Below, one piece after another: positions 33,166 to 44,272 of a stretch of DNA of 64,000 nt. The notes beneath the pieces were generated by a model. That model did no database searches and was not told the DNA's origin. It was given only the letters and a program-made list of their open reading frames with translations. The stretch comes from Lepidostoma basale (taxonomy: Eukaryota; Arthropoda; Insecta; Trichoptera; Lepidostomatidae): NCBI GenBank assembly GCA_022606425.2, contig JAHDVF020001252.1, positions 992,001 through 1,056,000 of the forward strand, read 5' to 3'. Both the position numbers and the translations under genes were made by a program. Every line of letters starts with the position of its first letter. Positions within the stretch are counted from its first letter, which is position 1.

Positions 33166-33774
33166 ATATAAATAAAAGCCAAAGTGTGTTATTGTGAAGA
33201 CCATTTACTCGGCAAATAGCCAGCAGATCGAGCTAAAAGTTTCAGAATTGATCAAATGTAACCCAGCGGCGGTTATAGGCAATATGAAGTTTTACCTCTT
33301 TTGTTTAAGAAACAATATGTATTTGAATTGTGTTATCAAAATTCTAATACACTTATTGAATAGTATTGTATTATGGTATTTACGTATTTGAATTTTTAAT
33401 AATATAATCGGTAAGTACGTGAAACATAATCCAAAGATAAGGCGATTAACCCCGCAATCGATTCTATTACGCTGGAGCCACTAATTAAACCGTCAGACAC
33501 AGTCCAGTACTGGGTACCCACCTGTCACGCTACTCGTTAAATATGTAAATGACAGATATTTAATTAGTCTATTAACAGGGTTTGTTATATGTGAGAACAA
33601 TAGCAAAATTATTACTGGTCTTCGTCATTGTACAACCACAAAAATACCAACTCATTGGCTATTTTATCGAGAGAAAAAAATACAGATAACAATTATTGTA
33701 TCGAGTATTACTTTCATAAATTATTATATTATAAAAGATAAATTTTGATAAACTTAAAACGTTAACAGTGCGGA
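33166..33774. other. No features recognised
   Basis: AT-rich flank without coding signal or repeat shared in this window. Confidence 0.4.
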
Positions 33775-33890
33775 ATTCAATAATGTGTTAAAAGTGTTTT
33801 TTTTTTCCACATTGAAGTTTATTATCCTCGATATGTTTCGAAGGCATTATATTAAACCTTCATCATCGAGAGAACGATTTAACTTTATTA
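33775..33890 (-). repeat. Foldback-family fragment
   Basis: Minus strand GAUGAUGAAGG...CCUUCGAAACAUAUC with flanking arm pieces as in 31630-31855. Confidence 0.4.
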
Positions 33891-33902
33891 ACTAACTAAC
33901 TA

Positions 33903-34165
33903 ACAGCAGACGATAGCAGGCAAGACACAGAGGGATCGCGTAAGGAACACCAGAATAAGAGAGATATGTGAGGTTGAGGGTATTATAAGATGGAGCAGAC
34001 AGCGAAAAGGGACTGGTACAGTCATGTTCACAGAATGGACTCCACCAGACTCCCCTATTTGCATTGCATAATCAACCTCATGGGACTCGTCCTCGTGGAA
34101 GACCTCCTAAAAGATGGAAGGACAGCTGGGAATCTACCTCACAGGAAGAGCAACGAAGAAGAAGG
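33903..34165 (+). pseudogene. RT family C tail
   Basis: [37 protein letters not shown] reading in shifted frames, then a short GAAGAAG tract. Highly similar to 11320-12030. Confidence 0.65.
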
Positions 34166-34204
34166 TTTTAATTTCCATCGGAATAGAACAATTTTTACAC
34201 AATG

Positions 34205-34695
34205 AATATTTTATTTTTGGACTTTTATGTGGAGTATAATGGACCATTATGAAATACATACAAAGTCAATCAATCATAAAATATAATGTTTTTTTTTTCA
34301 AGTATTTTGTGATGACAGGGTTAAACTACCGAGACGCCAGTGACCCCTTGCACCCGAGTAGAGGTTAAATAAAAGTGGAAAATCGTGTTTTAAAATCGAA
34401 TATAATGTGCCCTGGATCACAAATAAATTAAACAAATATGGCTGCAGCGTGCATACAAATTGCAAGTACTCGTATATATAATTACTCTTTTCATTTCTAG
34501 ATTATGATGTCAAGTACCTGCGGACAAGTACTACGTGGATGGCATAATAAATAAACGTTTGCCTGGCTAATGAACAAGTCGACTTATACAATATATTATT
34601 CTCCGAGCTTGCCAATGGTCAGTTCCATTGACCCTCTAATCTGTGTGAAGACCGACCAACTCAAATCGTCAAATCTAAACGTCAAAAATGGAAAA
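34205..34695. other. No features recognised
   Basis: No coding signal or shared repeat that I can name. Confidence 0.4.
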
Positions 34696-34699
34696 TAGT

Positions 34700-35040
34700 A
34701 TGACGATCATTCTATAGAATAAACGAAAAAACCTTAATAGATGACGCTAGTGTAGAGTGAACTTAAAAATGTAAAGATTAGTGCAGCATTCTAGCATATA
34801 TACATCTTCCAAAAAATTGTCAGACGCGGTGGTCGTAAGAAGGGCGAAGTGGGGAATGTTGTTAAACATATAGCGATCGCTCAACCCAACCAATGACAGG
34901 TCATAAGTCCTGTAAGCGCCTCGGCCACCATATTCTGTTCCCAGAAAACAATTTACATATTCGTCTCTATTGAGATATAATTAATCCTTATAAAAAAAAA
35001 AATTATCCGCAATGGGTAAAATCCATTATTTGTCTACAAG
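34700..35040 (-). repeat. MITE M1 copy, minus orientation
   Basis: Contains GCGATCGCTCAACCCAACCA, CCTGTAAGCGCCTCGGCCAC and the end AATTTACATATTCGTCTC. The flank beyond 35000 holds CCGCAATGGGTAAAATCC, the family's outer piece. Confidence 0.7.
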
Positions 35041-35184
35041 AATTTGTATACGTTCAAAATGTTGAAAAAATGTGTGATAAGTTATATTATCGTTCAGATA
35101 AAAATGGTAAAATGTTAAAATATTACAATGAATTTCCTTTATGGATGAAATCTTATTAAAGTGAATACACTTCTATTCTAATTA

Positions 35185-35785
35185 GCTAACAAATTTACCA
35201 TCATGCTGTCTCTCCGAAGGGGCGGGCAGAAAAATGGTCGGCATACACACACACGTCGATTTATCCGACTCCTCGCGTAGCCTAATTTATGGTGAAAATA
35301 AAATATTAAGAAAGTAAGGCTTGGAGCTGGCAAAAAATGATGAATGTAGATAAATATCGTAGAAATGAGATCACTGTGAAGAATGTGCGGGAAAACGATA
35401 TATGATAGAATACCGAACGACGAAATAACGAAGAAATGTAAGGCAGACGATTGCATCATAAGTAAAATTAAAAAAGGATCCCTGAGATAGTTTAGACATA
35501 TGGAACGAACGAACGAGAGAAGAATGGTTAAAATGTTGTATACAAGGAGTGTGAGTGGAAAGAGAAGCCGCGGAAGACCAAGGAATGCATGGCATGATCA
35601 AATTAATCAAATACTTAAAGGGGGCCACATTTGAAGTCCGAAAAATCGACGAGCGTGCATAGTACGATGTATGATTATGGAGGAAACTAGAGAGGTATGT
35701 CAGGACAGAACTTAATGGCGGTCCATCCTCTCTGCCTATCCCTCCGGAGAAACGGCGTGATGGTTAAGTCAGTTAGTTAGTTTTA
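35185..35785 (+). pseudogene. Two RT family A tails head to head
   Basis: 35185-35295 is a minus-strand fragment; 35320-35785 runs on the plus strand (AWSWQK region, GSLR*FRHMERTNERRMVK, then RGRPRNAWHDQINQIL). Decayed. Confidence 0.6.
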
Positions 35786-35936
35786 AAATATTACCCGAAA
35801 CACGGTGAAATTAACAAATGAAAAAATCTAAATAAACTATATGATAATTTGTATTATGATTACAAATCTTTCTAGAACTTAAAAATATGAACTAATTTTT
35901 TTTTATTTTTTTTAAAAGACTTACATCTAGGATTTA

Positions 35937-36062
35937 TATCAATGATATTAGAATTTATTTTACAATCTTCAATGTGAGCAGAAAATAGCTCATTATTATG
36001 AAAGCTTGAACCCATGCCCCCTGGATCAGGAGCCAAGCGTTCTATCCCCTAAACCACCACCC
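35937..36062 (-). mobile_element. SINE-2 copy, internally deleted
   Basis: Same family as 32829-32990, missing about 20 nt between the GGGTTCAAGC box and the body. Confidence 0.65.
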
Positions 36063-36074
36063 GGTTAACTAACT

Positions 36075-36246
36075 TAAGTTAACTAACATCACGGCGTTTC
36101 TTGGGAGGGGTTGGTAGAGAGGATGGACCGCCCATCCGGACCGAAGGATAAATTTGGTCATGCAATGTTTTCTTTGACCTTCCTCAATCATTTTCCATTC
36201 ACAATACTTGTATATATCTTTTTAACCATTCTTCCCTCAAACATAA
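36075..36246 (-). pseudogene. RT family A fragment
   Basis: Landmarks GGGTTGGTAGAGAGGATGGA and TTTGGTCATGCAATG; joins directly to a jockey 3' end at 36247. Confidence 0.45.
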
Positions 36247-36345
36247 TCGCATTCTAACAATGTTTTCTACAGACGTAAGAAGAATAGCCGTTAGAGCTGA
36301 ACCTCTGTAAGCCAGAAGATCCAGGTCCAAGTCCAACTGTGATCA
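36247..36345 (+). mobile_element. Jockey 3'-end fragment
   Basis: Matches the 3'UTR end of the full-length jockey in opposite orientation, including CAGACGTAAGAAGAATAGCC and GAACCTCTGTAAGCCAGAAG. Both copies stop right after GTCCAAGTCCAA, which fixes the family's true 3' end. Confidence 0.75.
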
Positions 36346-37029
36346 CCATCATAACAACTTTTGTATAAACTACAAAATCGTCCATGTTACATTGAGCGAC
36401 AGATATAATGAAACGATCTGGATTCTCCACAGAAATTCAAGTCATGGTCAAAAGTCAATACAAACTAAACAGCAACGAGAGATAATTTATTCATAATAAA
36501 ACACGGACAAAGTAAATACAAGTTATCTCAGTCGAAGATACCCATTCAAAGATGGATATTCACCAAAATCACCAATTTTTAAGTTTTCAAAGAATCCTTC
36601 GATTGACTTGAAATTCAAAAATTTTCAAAACTATATCCCACATGCTAAGATTGCTCATTGAAAAATCACAAAGAAATATAAATATTCGTAATAAATACCT
36701 AAATAGATACCATTTAAAATACCACAGGAAAATTCAAATAAAAATTGTAAATATTTGGCTACGAAGATACGATTACTAGAAGGTAAGTCGTAGAAATAGT
36801 TCGCACCCCCCCCCCCCCCAATCCACCTTAGACGTGTAAAAAAAAAGTACAAATAATGTATAATACTATAACTATTTAATGTCCTCCTAATACTTCCCTC
36901 ATTACCCCATCCTACATATAATATCCTCATTCCCAACAAAGTCACTTCCAACAGGTGGGGGAGCAATAGCCTTCGGGCTGATACTCCTGAAAGACAAGAT
37001 CATAGATAGATTAAGAGAAATAGTTCGAA
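36346..37029. other. No gene; poly-C run near 36808
   Basis: Unassigned sequence with an about 13-nt C homopolymer at 36807-36820. No coding support. Confidence 0.4.
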
Positions 37030-37335
37030 CAGTACACAAATTGTAACCCAGCGAGCAATGGAGAGAAGAATGTTAAAGCAATGAATGGATCAATGATAAC
37101 CAAAGTTACCTATGTAGCATGCAAAATAGCTTCGAAGAAGTGAAATTGACCCGGCCATATAGTGAGGATAACGGATAATTGGTGGACCAGATGCATCCTG
37201 GAGTGGAGACCGCCACAGAAACCCGAGCAGACCACAAGCAAGATGGTCTGATGACATCAAAAGACCGGCAGGAGGTCAATGGTACAGATTAGCGAGAGAT
37301 AGAGAGTTATGGAAGTCGTGTATGTTCAACAATGG
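37030..37335 (+). pseudogene. Non-LTR RT tail, strongly decayed
   Basis: Broken frames give QRAMERRMLKQ, DNWWTRCILEWRPP and GRRSMVQISERYRELWKSC, matching the tail layout AQRAMERAMLG...RWTDDI...WMQ...RxxW of insect RTs. Confidence 0.55.
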
Positions 37336-38095
37336 ACGACTAATGATGATGAAGTAGTAGAAAAGTACTAAAAGAAAACATTGAGAAAATAAGTTTAAAT
37401 ACTTATATAAACTATTAGCACGGTAGCACCGCTCTAGGTTAAAATTAATAATAAATACAAACGTGAGGCCGAACGAAGATGGCTCACACAATCACAGGGA
37501 GAAAACTTGATCTGGCGTAGAGGTGTGACCGAGAAAGGTTATACACACAAAAATAAATCTGCATAAATTAAAGTAAAGCGCAGAGACGACGTGATTTGCC
37601 AATCAATCGATAGTAAAAACAAGACCTTAAAATAGGCGATCGTTTATCAAACGCGACACAGAGGTTATCAGATGCGGACGAGTCAAAACAATCAATATTG
37701 TGTAACACTTTACATAACACAGATCTGCCCATTCATCTTTTAATTTGCCATTGATTGACGTCAAAGTTAGTGAGATTTAACAGATTGTAATAAATCAACA
37801 TATTTCTTACGGTATTACCAGTAAATTTATGGATTCCTCTCTGAATATGAAAGCCTGCGGCTGTATATCATTGAACTAAATGAATTTCAAGACTCGCCTG
37901 TGTTTATAAATGTTATCATCAAAGTGGCGGACTTCGTACGCGAGTTATCAAACAATAAAAAATATATTCCGATGACCTGTCTCGTTACGTGTAGCAGTAA
38001 TGTCCCAATAACAAGAAGAAATTACATAAAAATATATTTATTATTTATTGAACAAGAATCGAACAAACGATGAAACAAATCTTCATATTTAATAA
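37336..38095. other. No features recognised
   Basis: No coding or repeat signal seen. Confidence 0.4.
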
Positions 38096-38097
38096 TT

Positions 38098-38185
38098 TAT
38101 ACGAATGAAAACGTCTGTTTTATACAAGTTTTATTATTTTATACGGGAATGCCATGTTTCGCCTAGCTATGATAAGTTTTACTCG
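38098..38185 (-). repeat. Foldback-family fragment
   Basis: TACGAATGAAAACGTCTGTT and CATGTTTCGCC as in 42800-42985; second arm missing. Confidence 0.5.
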
Positions 38186-38344
38186 TCTTAATACATGTAA
38201 TACTGAAATGGAAAATTCTACATGATCGTATTTATGACTATGTATTGTATTTTAAACAGAAGAGGCATATATCAAGCAGTGAAGTAAAATTGACTGTATA
38301 GAAGAAGAAGAAGATTGTATATTATAATTTTCTTTATTGTTTCT

Positions 38345-38725
38345 AAAGTCGTTCGCCCCATCATGACGTATGGAATAGAGGTCAGAGCCGATACCAATAG
38401 AACTAAGAACCTTCTTAGAGTAGCAGAAATGCGAACCCTACGCTCCATCGCAGGCAAAACCCTCAGAGATCGGATCAGAAATGAAATTATAAGGTCTGTC
38501 TGTGGTGTTAAAGACATAGTGAGATGGGGAAGAAGCAGAAAACGCTATTGGAGAGACCACGTGGACCGCATGGAGAATACAAGAATTGAAAAAATTGTTA
38601 AAGATGAAAAACCCGAGCAGCAAGAGATTACCAGGAAAGCCGCCGAAGAGATGGAGAGATGGCTGGACATCATCATCCCAGGACAGCCCACCGTCACAAA
38701 CAGGTCATACGGCCTAAACTAAGAG
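38345..38725 (+). pseudogene. RT family B tail
   Basis: [55 protein letters not shown], ending at a stop after PTVTNRSYGLN. 5'-truncated; otherwise about 125 codons still open. Close to 22160-23095. Confidence 0.75.
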
Positions 38726-38879
38726 GAAGAAAGAAGTTTCAACATATTTTTTTTATCTACCTTATTACATATAAAAGCAATCAGGAAATACTAATTATTT
38801 ACAGGTAATATTTTCACAAATATTTTTTTTCTCTTGCCCTTTAATTATCGTTAACAATTAATTAAACCCCATCAATTAC

Positions 38880-39240
38880 ATTAATGGCTCTCGAATAATT
38901 GGAAGTGCCACGGTGGGACACACCCTACTGAAAGGTATGTACTCGTAGATACCTATAAAATGCTGTGAAACGCCATGTTGCATAACAACAGCAAGACTCT
39001 CAGTAAGCCTGACTTCCTGGCGTCCTAGAGAGGTCCTCGTGATCCCGCGAGTCCCGGGCAATCTGATCCCTACATTACCACCAGAGTATGGCGTATCTTC
39101 GGGGTCACAAAACCGATACCCACCAGCTAAGGAAAGGTTACCCCTACAGAAATACAAAAGCAAATGGAAACCACTACAGTAACACTTCCCAGATAATCAC
39201 TGTGGTAAAAAGGACACAGTGATCGCCGACGTCGGGGGGA
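38880..39240 (+). repeat. Dispersed repeat of unknown type
   Basis: 39108-39180 (CAGCTAAGGAAAGGTTACCC, CTACAGAAATAC, TGGAAACCACTAC) matches 55855-55935 in reverse. No ORF. Probably part of a SINE or a 5'UTR. Confidence 0.45.
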
Positions 39241-39281
39241 CCCGACATGGCAATATAAGAAGAAAAATAATTATCTTAAGA

Positions 39282-39425
39282 ATCGTATTCTGCTTCATTA
39301 GCCCGGGTAAATAAACTGTAACACGTTTGATTCTCACTACATTTAATAATGCCTTAGCAAGGGAAAGCATTTAATTCCAATAAAATATAATAAAACTTTT
39401 AGAAATCAAACGTTTTCTTTTGTAT
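39282..39425 (+). repeat. Direct repeat unit 1 (CACGTTTGATTCTC family)
   Basis: Matches 39692-39828 closely: AATCGTATTCTGCTTCATTA, CAGTAACACGTTTGATTCTC-type text and ATTTAATAATGCCTTA. Foldback-family derivative. Confidence 0.65.
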
Positions 39426-39545
39426 TACTAACCAACTTACCATCACGCCGCCTCCCCGAAGTGGTAGGCAGGAAGAATGGACTGCCACACTTTAACCGAT
39501 GCAGCACCCCATGCTTCTCTTTTCGCCCCTGCGGGAGACGCGGTG
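39425..39545 (-). pseudogene. RT family A fragment
   Basis: CATCACGCCGCCTCCCCGAA, GGTAGGCAGGAAGAATGGAC; 3' terminal piece only. Confidence 0.5.
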
Positions 39546-39628
39546 TGATGGGTTGCGAACCTCATCGCCGCCAATAGGCATATTTCTTTCGTATTAATTA
39601 CATAAAACATTTTAAAAATTAAAATTAC

Positions 39629-39671
39629 ATATCAGACATGTTTCGGACAACCGGTCCTTCCTCAGTGATAT
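39629..39671 (-). ncRNA. Hammerhead-ribozyme-like motif
   Basis: Minus strand: stem I AUAUCA (39671-39666), CUGAGGA (39665-39659), extra A, stem II GGAC/GUCC with loop CGGUU, GAAAC, AU, GUC, stem I partner UGAUAU (39634-39629). The invariant boxes CUGANGA, GAAA and NUH are all present and stem I pairs over 6 bp. Departures from the textbook fold are the extra A before stem II and a two-base-pair helix III. Confidence 0.5.
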
Positions 39672-39691
39672 TATAAAGATACAATACAATA

Positions 39692-39828
39692 TAATCGTAT
39701 TCTGCTTCATTAGCTCGGATATATAAAAACAGTAACACGTTTGATTCTCGCTGCATTTAATAATGCCTTATCAAGGGAAAGCATGTAATTCCCACAAAAT
39801 ATAATAAAACTTTTAGAAATCAAAGTTG
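39692..39828 (+). repeat. Direct repeat unit 2
   Basis: Second copy of 39282-39425, about 410 bp away, with the hammerhead-like motif and an RT scrap between them. Confidence 0.65.
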
Positions 39829-40157
39829 GCAGCAATTACAATACAATACATAAAACATGTTTGATTGGTAGTTGTATTTATTTGACAGAGGGATTCCAGG
39901 TTGCCAAAATGTCTGGACCATGGCCAACGCAAGGTTCAGCGCGCGAAAGTAAATATAGAAAGGAAAGATACAGTATTATGCGCTCTGCTCTTCATACTGT
40001 CGGTGCAGCAGAGGTCTTGCATAATAGGAGCGGAGTTTAACTCGATGAATTGCGAACTGAAATGTTACGAGGATAAAATCAAGAAGTTTAACTTAATATA
40101 TTGACAACAGTTAACACAATAAAAAGTGTAGCATAAATGTTACATTTCCTTGAATGT

Positions 40158-40268
40158 TACCAATATTTGTAGACAAATACTGGATTTTACCCATTGCGGG
40201 TTAATCATTTTTAAGGATTGATTGTATCTCAATAGAGACGAAGATGCAAATTGTTTTTTTTTTAAACA
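40158..40268 (+). repeat. MITE M1 end with outer piece
   Basis: TAGACAAATACTGGATTTTA, CCCATTGCGGGTTAA, then AAGGATTGATTGTATCTCAA. Cut off by a jockey fragment. Confidence 0.65.
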
Positions 40269-40437
40269 GGTTTCAGAATAAATTCATCTTTCATCGGTAT
40301 TCCCGATTCTAGGTGCAGTTGTGTGATTCTGGTCCATGAAGGCGCACCAAGCGATAAACGGATAGCCTTATTTTGCAGGATTTGGAGTTTTCGTATGTGA
40401 CTCGAAGCTGCATAGCCCCAGATTGGATCACATCACG
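40269..40437 (-). pseudogene. Internal jockey ORF2 fragment
   Basis: Near-identical to 44432-44590 of the full-length jockey (GAAGGCGCACCAAGCGATAA, GGATTTGGAGTTTT). Has neither jockey end, so it arose by rearrangement or truncated capture. Confidence 0.75.
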
Positions 40438-41080
40438 TTTGTACAATAAATAATTCAGTTTCCCATAACGATTTTTTCCAGAAAATACATATTTTATTAA
40501 TTTACTATATTGTTTTAACAATTAATAAAAAAAGTTGAGTTTAGAACTAAATAAAATAGTATTTCAATATATTATTTAATAAGTGGATGACGATCGTATA
40601 GTTACTTCAATAAGTAGGTTTTATAACATAAACAACTTATAATTAGAATGTGAAAATAATATAAAGCACACGTTGGAGTGTACTCGTATTCTGGATTATT
40701 ATCGAGAGATATTGGTCCAGTATCAAACGTAATAATCTGTAACCTTGGATGAAGAGTAATCTCTCTCGCTATTGCGGCCGTACAGATGTTATGCTGAGTT
40801 GCAGGACTATTGTGCGATACAATCACCATACGTAATAGCCAATACAAGCATGTAACATAAGTGGATAATAATAATGAAAAAAATACCCCATGTTCCTATA
40901 GCAACGTTACATACCGTACATACAATAGAATGCTTAGTTATGTGGAATAAGGAAATAAAAAGTATGCAATCATTTTTATAATTTAGTTGTTATAAATGAA
41001 TCGTTCAATTCAAAACAAAAAATATCAAATTAACAATGAAATAAGTTTATAAACACCAAATTAATCAAATTTTATAAGAT
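40438..41080. other. No features recognised
   Basis: AT-rich, no coding or shared repeat signal. Confidence 0.4.
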
Positions 41081-41084
41081 GGCC

Positions 41085-41220
41085 AATTGGCCATGTATAA
41101 AGCTGGAGGAATCGACTTGCTGTTTGAATGTGGATGAACCAGGAGGTTTGTCAGAATAGAGTAGTGTAGCGTTCCATTCTATCTGCCTACCCCTCCGGAA
41201 ACGGCGTTATGATTTATTGA
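41085..41220 (+). pseudogene. RT family A 3' scrap
   Basis: CTACCCCTCCGGAAACGGCG border preceded by decayed EEPGGLSE*SSVAFHSI-type residues. Confidence 0.45.
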
Positions 41221-41282
41221 TGTTATTGTGTTATTTATAATTTTCATTATTAGGTCAATCGTAAATGTTATTTTATTTTGTA

Positions 41283-41662
41283 TACAAATACTTGTAGACA
41301 AATACTGGATTTTTACCCATTGCGGGTTGATCAATATTAAGGATTAATTGTATCTCAATAGAGACGAAGATGTAAATTATTTGGAAACAGAATATGGTAG
41401 TCGAGTACAAATTATCTTAATAGATGGCGCTAGTGTAGATGTACCTACCAACAGTGAAGTTATTAAAAAATATTAACATATATACCTACAAGTCCAAAAA
41501 AATTGTCAGACGTGGTGTCGTAAGAAACTTAAAGTTGTTAAATATAAAGTGATCGCTTAACCCAACCAATGACAGGTTTAATAAGTCCTGTAAACGCCTC
41601 GACTACCATATTCTGTTTCCAAATAATTTACATATTCGTCTCTATTGAGATACAATAAATGT
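41283..41662. mobile_element. MITE M1 copy with both inverted repeats
   Basis: Left AAGGATTAATTGTATCTCAA (41338 on) and right ...CGTCTCTATTGAGATACAAT (to 41658) pair. The outer piece TAGACAAATACTGGATTTTT, ACCCATTGCGGGTT lies only on the left. Confidence 0.75.
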
Positions 41663-41679
41663 TTTAACAAAACAATACT

Positions 41680-42010
41680 CTCCGAAGAGGTAGGCAAAAC
41701 GAATGTACCGCCACACTGTTCTTTCCTGATATACATACTTATTTCGTTTCATCAACATTCATACATCGTGTCATCATTGATCGTGCCATTTTTTCCTCGG
41801 TGTCACATTTTTTTTTTGTTTCGTTTATATCGTTAACACACTTTCTTTATCATTCTTTCTTCATTCAATCTTTCCACGTGCCCAAAACATCTTAATGACC
41901 CTTTCATTATTTTGTTCGTAACACTTTCATTCGCACTACATTTACTTCTTATATTTGCATTTGACATTTACGCACATTCATCCAAAAGAGCTCACTTCTA
42001 CTGCAATTAT
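41680..42010 (-). pseudogene. RT family A tail, decayed
   Basis: Family landmarks GAAGAGGTAGGCAAAACGAA, CCACACTGTTCTTTCCTG and CCCTTTCATTATTTTGTTC on the plus strand text. Confidence 0.5.
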
Positions 42011-42545
42011 TCGAAATATTTTTTCCTTCTTTTGCAAGTTCGATACATAAGGCATGCGTATTCATGTACCTATAAAAAATCTTCGCAACACAAGAAGTTG
42101 ATCGTCAACAGGCGACGCAACATCGATTTATTGTTTGTTTGTTTCTTACTGCTGTTGACATTTACCCAAAATCTATTTTCAGTCACGTTTTCGGGCAAAA
42201 TCAATCACCAAGAAAGAAGAAAAAGAAAAACTCGACAAGCGAACTCATTATTTTGAGATTAGACCTCCACACCGGCGGAGATCTGATAAAGCAATGCTTA
42301 TCGTAACTTACGAATCAACTATCTAGTAATGAGACCTCATATAACCAGTATTAGCGATCAACTTCTGTAGATTATGTTGGTAATTTTGGAGTGCATCGAC
42401 TCACCTGATCAAATAATATCGATGAAAAATACATCATTAATCAAACCGCTCAATGTGAGTTAATAAAAACATTTTTAAGAGCGATGAATGAACCTATCTT
42501 TGAAAATAATGAATTGTCATAAATATGAACATTTAAACTATTTTA
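42011..42545. other. No features recognised
   Basis: No coding or repeat signal that I can support. Confidence 0.4.
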
Positions 42546-42549
42546 TTTA

Positions 42550-42790
42550 AATATTAAGCCGTGGTACAGCCATGTGAGCAGGAGGGACAATGAATACATC
42601 GTTCACAAGACCCTGCAACTGGAAGACGGAAAGAGAGGACCAGGTCGGCCTTCTGCAACGTGGATGTCGACAGTTAGGAACGACCTGGAGGCGCTGGGAC
42701 TGGACAGCCAGTAGACCCTGGATCGTGAGACTTGGCGGAGCCGCATTAGGAGAGCCGACCCCAAATAACGGTAAATGGCTAGGCGAAAGA
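42550..42790 (+). pseudogene. RT family E tail
   Basis: Shares CCTGCAACTGGA, TTGGCGGAG and GAGAGCCGACC with 61870-62190. Non-LTR RT C-terminal remnant with no intact frame. Confidence 0.5.
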
Positions 42791-42799
42791 AGAACAATT

Positions 42800-42985
42800 A
42801 ATACGAATGAAAACGTCTGTTTTCTAGAAGCTTTATTATATTTTATGTAACTGACATGTTTCGCCTGTCTAAGGCATTATCAAATGTATCATTATAAATG
42901 CCTTAGACAGGCGAAACATGTCATTCACTTAAAATATAATGAAACTTCTGAAAAAACAGACGTTTTCATTCGTATTAATTACTCA
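42800..42985. repeat. Palindromic foldback repeat
   Basis: Arms ATTAATACGAATGAAAACGT and the complement at the right end. Both arms carry UGCCUUAGACAGGCGAAACA then UGUC facing outward. Related to 15262-15412 and 62270-62400. Confidence 0.75.
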
Positions 42986-42989
42986 ATAT

Positions 42990-43680
42990 AGAGTTTTAGA
43001 TCATTGTTCAAGAAACAATAACTATTGTTATGGTAATGTAACTATTTCTTCTTCTTCATCTTGGTTTAGACCTTTTGGCCGTCAGTAAGATAGTTAAAAT
43101 GACGATGACGCATTATTTACGAACATTATTTTTTACTCTTGTTTTAACTAAAAATAAAATATGCATATTCTAAATAATAATTTAAATGTATATATATATT
43201 TGTAAATGTACAGTATACCAAAATAAACAGAATTGCTACATATTCTTAAAACAATGCCATTCTCGAGTAAATTAAAATCTGAATCAATTGGCGAAAATGC
43301 AGATTGGCCTAGTGCCAGCACTGTAGTACATACAATCGTATCACATACGATTATCAGAGCAAGTGCCACAACCATCATATCTTAACGTAATTTCTTCACA
43401 ACACTTAATAAACAAGAACCCAATTTACGAAAATCCAACGCAATGGATTCATTAAAAACTATTCGTCTTATGTAAGCACTTGATCACTTTTGAAAACTAT
43501 TTTGCAATAGCAGGTATCACTGGCAACATTCCAGAGTAAAAACTATTTGCACGCGTTTATGAAAAAGTGTCAAAAATTCGTCAATATTTATGTGTTAGTT
43601 TTACATACAGTAAACTAATCGAATATATCCCATTTTTAATAAACTCAATGTAAGACTGTGGATTTCCACATTGTCCAATT
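42990..43680. other. No features recognised
   Basis: Only a TTCTTCTTCATC scrap near 43048, perhaps an antisense (GAA)n tail. Confidence 0.4.
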
Positions 43681-43687
43681 TTTTCAT

Positions 43688-44100
43688 GAATTAAATCACT
43701 ATTTTGTCCACTTTTATCAGGCGAAAATAATGGACGTCCTCACTACTCTATCCTGACACACCTCTCTAGTTTCCTTCAAATTCATACAGCGAGTCATACA
43801 CGAATGTCAATTCTTCTAACTTCTGACATTGCCGACCTTTAACATTTGTTAATTTAGTCATGCCATGTTTTCCTCGGTCTTAATCGACTCCGTAATACAG
43901 TTACTTCGTTAATGCATACTTTTTTTACCATTCTGGCTTCATCCAAACGTTAAATATGTCCAAACAAGTGATCCTTTCATAATTTTGTTCATAATACTTT
44001 ATTTCGCTCTACATTCCTTCCCCGTATCAGGATTTAAAATAAACATAATACGTACCTTACATAATACTCAAAAGCGAAAACAAAAAAACAGTGGTTTAAT
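43688..44100. repeat. RT family A tail between foldback arms
   Basis: Arms ATGAATTAAATCACTATTTT (43692) and AAACAGTGGTTTAATTAATT (44084) flank a minus-strand family A tail at 43730-44050. Suggests the tail inserted into a foldback element, as shown clearly at 49170-49860. Confidence 0.5.
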
Positions 44101-44154
44101 TAATTCAAAAATTGTAAATTCTATCCCCAGATATACGAGTCATTATACGAATTT

Positions 44155-44165
44155 GCAGCCACCAC
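44155..44165. repeat. Jockey target-site duplication, 3' side
   Basis: GCAGCCACCAC, identical to 49148-49158. Confidence 0.85.
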
Positions 44166-44272
44166 TTGGACTTGGACTTGGATCTTCTGGCTTACAGAGG
44201 TTCAGCTCATGTGGCTATTCCTCTTACGTCTGATGGGAACATTGTTGGAAGGTGATTTGGTGGGTTGTTAGT

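Noticed and set aside
36807..36820. Poly-C run as a regulatory site
   Set aside because: An isolated homopolymer with no supporting context.
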